41,608 nt of DNA from an uncultured Lachnospiraceae bacterium (lineage in GTDB: Bacteria; Bacillota; Clostridia; Lachnospirales; Lachnospiraceae): contig CANQME010000014.1 of assembly GCA_947624815.1 (NCBI GenBank), positions 1 to 41,608 of the forward strand, in the 5' to 3' direction. Positions 41,201 to 41,608 of the stretch are shown here, in pieces. A program made the position numbers and the translations under genes. The first letter of the stretch is position 1, and every line of letters begins with the position of its first letter. The notes beneath the pieces were generated by a model that saw nothing but the letters and a program-made list of their open reading frames with translations, did not search any database and had not been told where the DNA came from.

Positions 41201-41225
41201 GAAGAAGGATGAGGAAGACATGTAA
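32238..41225 (+). CDS. Giant cell-surface adhesin/pilin-like protein with about 13 isopeptide-type domains
   Basis: 2995 residues. A signal peptide (1-40, cleavage after VYA) is followed by an acidic Glu/Asp/Ser region to about 455 with a 12-residue repeat. A beta-helix-like part (about 490-850) is rich in GGGIFV-type turns. Then come about 13 domains of the FctA/Spy0128 type, starting near 862, 1032, 1161, 1297, 1436, 1575, 1723, 1864, 2017, 2170, 2321, 2465 and 2599. Each typically opens with YAPxVxK (the Lys), has an ITE-like Glu and ends in FTNxY (the Asn), the triad for intramolecular Lys-Asn bonds. A DUF7601/Cna-B-like domain (2731-2858), a Pro-rich wall spacer, LAPMTGD (2956-2962), a membrane helix and KKDEEDM follow. 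AAAGGGAG lies 6 bases before the ATG. No sortase is encoded here. Confidence 0.9.
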   Translation: MKERKRMFRVSKRQSRILAGLMALVLVFSNIAANVQTVYAASLGGAFPIQRDEDGNVTGIGSYESGQDDFDEEEFDEWAEDESEEEELPFDFHVDIWPEMEKPEEEENADVENEDAEDEAADDEAGTVWTGKWQQYEYVSSGDSGDESWTLGQALLLSDKYKAQYGELDPNLPGTWSGDNDDVMEVRADGTAFVKDEGYVNVTFVYEPEEEEETDEEDAADEEKASDEEDAADEEKASDEEDAADEEKASDEEDAADEEKASDEEDVADEEKAPGEEDVADEEKASDEEDAADEEKASDEADKSAASQNAEDAEEDSSDMNANTEEGNGSEEIAGDESTPNEVISGEKKDTTVEEAEAKESEKEKSTTIENIASDEISSEEIDSENELASMRKTKVATDGNAEWNDDAEDPVEPSDVVEATKPSKKDEATDPAETDESVEESSEEEEEKKNECPLKAGDELTWVVQVKYIGPELMANAPGLTFEGKNGSELKYDGTNHKATITGSGKLTVSGTFNGKIVIEKGRVDIVGEGKIDALNAAGDNRSAITIEGGTTTLNGNITITGGEGTVATGDAAALEPRGEIRIGGGVYVEKGTFNLVNGTISENTAQRGGGIFVSSGQNFVMEGGTVSENQTVSTGGKYAGEGGGIFVWGTATISGGSITDNTCNSQNDLGGGGLYVNNGGIATLINARITGNTADGFGGGIAGCCHGEMSIVAIDGAALYGNTAKGINHTEARYNTDASRNTAEVIDGYKKATSAGITGANSEDFYTAGSCIVSNYMAGGGSAKYTVTSPTDKGVTLRDDEVKKYTQTVVALKANPDQESINKVESGVEISGNHSTVHGGGIGCNGGLYFGSKKSQTIELKVLNLELEAKKRLDEKAPGENKYTFALSYSDDENGWANPIATATNDASGKIKFSLSDYWNDSIANRVHDKKITFYLKEIADNQNSDVTYDQSVYKLNVTLDEEITTEQTVTLGHTTTSNRFEEITVTYKKHIYKEKSKTIEKVRDWYGNAISGSGEPVSGDITFENYTKKVTFTPVVKKEISSDAGLIAPIREYTFNIASEGGWPLPNPATATVKGQGTAVFGEITYYQTGTYTYQITENDPKDTINEAITKDDSIITLVVTVSENASGELVASGVYTGGKEQDKPDTFINTFAPVTTYAPQVKKVFAGERIENSKTFTFKLEQNLAKGNEYDPKNNVVMPENTAVEVTGVQQGPKSFDDITFKKPGTYYFTITEDSTNPVDGYTYDTAPRELKVEVTYNETEGKLVPTATYTCNGETVTDATFTNTYTSEDTTYAPNVRKVVTGDEVPKRTWQTFTFELSADEGNLEGAKLPDNRTLTITDNGTAEGVSASFEAITFEQSGVYTFKITEKRDVSIPGYSYDGNDWTVTVDVGDGDSKLYIRNVTYKRDNGDSVEGEDKEARFENTYDVQDALYAPRVKKIITGDDRTNDEYKKTFTFNLTAEKKNPEGAVLPQNTTVTVTDAGSAAFAPITFTKAGIYVFTIDEEKHSEKGYTYDDTIWTLQVIVRDKEVTDENGNKIRQLVADCDYTAQGYPSSKEEATFTNQYKVEPVDYAPKVEKAVSAENGKSPNLNTQEFTFKLSGDSQDGAELPNEATESTVTVTGTNTKTFGKIHFTKAGSYHFTIEELSDETKNYPGYVYDDNKWTLDVEVKDIDGKLTVTNVTYVQTGEGAEGRSEGKSEEEIVSAKATFTNDYNVEPTHFQPEVEKLFTGNSDPRPQDYIKTFSFTLAGEQDGVTLPADCTAEVTSENVSKNGEMPNRAMFDAIEFTKAGTYTFTITEDDLNENGYLGYGHDDSEWTLTVVVEDVDSKLEVKSHTYTKAGLVIPSIYATFTNSYHAQPTTYQPKVTKQVVGEVIPDRKYFQFTLEAAESNPEGVKWDEHVENGVDSIGVYGLPDYQISQGNFYPVTFEKAGLYMFTILEEDTNEMGYTYDSRFWTLEVVVEDRDGQLEVKSAIYYVTDESGRITSYPDVEDFNKVGDGATARFVNEYKPAPTHYAPEVMKLIYGNAMPPEDRTYTFVLEHGFWYPNGVLTDAGAVMPEDPTATVVGVGRGKFNEIEFTKAGTYNFTVREKDEGGVNGYLYDDTTWNVEVTVIDNNGQLVVTNVAYTKQAGSRTENVGPENSGEPQKDTSHVLFASFYNEYNVLPTETQLHVTKYVTGSVRPDNNVATFNFRLALLDATTRNGATLPENQTVTITGPGNPGILGTADFDPIKFTQAGTYIFEIDEMTGFETDTQTMPGYTYDGSTWKVSVEVEDHDGTLVVTKKEYNHLVNGERVDSSDVPAEEGARFVNDYDVESAKYAPKVNKEFARSAAARPTEETFTFTLEAAEDYGDDITFSETAAAKEVTVTGAGIASFDDITFNEAGTYEFIISETDSGKAGYTYDPVKWKLTVEVIDTGRQAENVNKSQLLVNTVSYVQIDTDEPKSGAGMATFTNDYQAKEGGYVPQVEKKLTGADRPTEKTFTFSIVENGYTPPAYALALESGLVMPENTEATVTGEGTASFDEIKFTNAGIYSFLITENKGTENGYTYDEAVWNLMVTVEDVAGQLTAMEAVYESNGIEADKATFTNDYQVKTAKYAPQVKKTILGNPLEEEQFNFTLESDEGNDTEGFEFAEGDSGRHVSVNGAGTGSFGGITFKKAGTYTFKVKETSSNSPFWVDDDRTWTVTVVVEDKDGQLVVTSHSYVRDGEDSVTSDTEAEFENEYHGPGDLSIEKSVSGDRGELSRAFNFTVTLTNPQGQPLKGTYEYTGSSSVADVTAPADGTVTNGVLHITLAHGQRVTITGIPSDTKYTVTEAEADADGYTTSVEINGAGQDSDTASGEIVQNTETLVEYLNYRQSTPENPTEPNPENPTEPSPENPTEPSPENPGGNTPGNPGNTTPGRPGNTTPDRPGLSIPEAPVPRTAGIPDIVTISDEPTPLANLENIEDEDVPLAFLAPMTGDNKPVGAVALFGLVALGMMGAFGILAMKKDEEDM
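32880..33131 (+). repeat. 36-bp in-frame tandem repeat, seven copies
   Basis: Seven direct copies encode DEEDAADEEKAS with small changes (A to V, S to P, D to G in copies 5 and 6), at residues 215-298 of the adhesin. Exact multiples of three keep the frame, so copy number can vary by slippage without breaking the gene. Confidence 0.95.
40818..40901 (+). repeat. 24-bp in-frame repeat encoding a Pro-rich wall spacer
   Basis: Three and a half copies of a 24-bp unit encode PENPTEP followed by N or S. They are followed by a Pro/Gly/Asn/Thr-rich stretch of the kind that spans peptidoglycan next to a sorting signal. Confidence 0.85.
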
Positions 41226-41308
41226 GCGTTGAGAAGGAATGATGCGGAGAACCCGCGGGCCGGTTCTGTACCGGCCGCGGGGAACCGCGGAATGAATGGA
41301 ATGAAAAT

Positions 41309-41349
41309 AGCGGCCGCCGGGGATTCGGTTCCTCGGCGGCCGCTGTTTT
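41309..41349 (+). terminator. Terminator after the adhesin gene
   Basis: An 11-bp perfect stem (41309-41319 with 41334-41344), extended by four inner pairs around a short loop and followed by GTTTTG. It lies 83 bases after the adhesin stop. Confidence 0.8.
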
Positions 41350-41414
41350 GGACGATTGTCAGACTGGATTCACAGACTGCCGTCGGCATGTTGGTTCAGC
41401 GGATCCGTAACTGC

Positions 41415-41557
41415 TTACGGGTTCGCCTGTTCCATCTGGGAGCGAAGCTCCTGGAGCTGACGGGTCTGTTCCTCTATTCGTTTTTCGAGCTGAGCTAGTT
41501 GCGCGTTCTTCTGGTTCAATTGCTCATCTTTTGTTGCTGATCTCCCAGGAAGTCCAT
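41415..41557 (-). pseudogene. Small coiled-coil protein gene, apparently frameshifted
   Basis: On the minus strand an ATG at 41557 has AGGTGAT about 6 bases upstream and begins MDFLGDQQQK, but the frame stops after 13 residues. Shifting by -1 at the CAAAAG run opens a frame that continues DEQLNQKNAQLAQLEKRIEE and ends at 41415. Joined, they give about 49 residues of typical coiled coil with Gln/Glu/Leu heptads. This could be a decayed gene, a sequencing slip at the A run, or, less likely, programmed frameshifting. Upstream sequence runs out at the window edge, so the true start may be further right. No function suggested. It converges with the adhesin gene. Confidence 0.4.
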
Positions 41558-41608
41558 AAATAGATCACCTGGTTTGTCCTTGAACTGCTAACTTCGCTGT
41601 CTTTATTG

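Noticed and set aside
41229-41498. 89-codon plus-strand frame after the adhesin
   Set aside because: It reads through the terminator hairpin, lacks a ribosome site and gives no recognisable protein.

Overview
The window looks like chromosome from a GC-rich, endospore-forming member of the Clostridia, most likely a Lachnospiraceae-type gut Firmicute. The reasons are the spore genes spmA, spmB and yyaC, AGGAGG-type ribosome binding sites before most genes, a Clostridia-sized glucose-6-phosphate isomerase, a CBS/DRTGG-type manganese pyrophosphatase, a DUF4179 anti-sigma protein, and a giant isopeptide-type surface protein. No rRNA, tRNA, CRISPR array, insertion sequence or prophage module was found.

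Layout. 1-2.8 kb, minus strand: an ECF sigma factor with its overlapping DUF4179 membrane partner, then an amidohydrolase. 3.0-4.4 kb: spmA and spmB, separated and followed by short tandem repeats. 4.6-6.6 kb, minus: a DUF885 lipoprotein, divergent from metG. 6.8-12.9 kb, plus: metG, a TraX-like membrane protein, tatD, rsmA and mtnN, a translation, RNA and methyl-cycle cluster. 13.2-15.7 kb: a membrane protein of unknown role and pgi, closed by a strong bidirectional terminator. 15.8-16.6 kb, minus: a DUF5684 membrane protein and an 88-residue unknown. 17.0-23.1 kb, plus: a coiled-coil membrane protein, yyaC, a membrane LysM protein with an MPN-like cytosolic domain, a DUF5711 protein and a ROK glucokinase. 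23.3-29.8 kb, plus: pyrophosphatase, HicB-like protein, flavin reductase, shikimate-kinase-like protein, PfkB sugar kinase (terminator), 16S rRNA m5C methyltransferase and the AzlC/AzlD amino-acid exporter.

The last 12 kb is the accessory part and the best candidate for an undescribed system. A BTAD (SARP-like) regulator with a degenerate GGDEF-like tail (29888-31156) is followed by a strong terminator. Two small genes then encode three copies of one roughly 40-residue module (31339-31842 and 31928-32128). After them comes a single 8,988-bp gene (32238-41225) for a 2995-residue surface protein: signal peptide, acidic repeats, beta-helix region, about 13 pilin-like isopeptide domains, proline-rich wall spacer and C-terminal sorting-like signal. 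Each small gene is preceded by a nearly identical 17-bp element placed exactly 29 bp before a -10-like hexamer. This suggests a shared activator, plausibly the BTAD protein. About 3.3 kb inside the adhesin gene is much richer in A+T than the rest, as expected for domains acquired or exchanged by recombination.

A second theme is low-complexity expansion. At least five unrelated intergenic tandem repeats (22, 26, about 67, about 66 and 77 bp units) occur in the first 19 kb. Several proteins (MetRS, the LysM protein, the DUF885 lipoprotein, AzlC and the sigma factor) carry Ala/Gly/Pro-rich linkers or tails.
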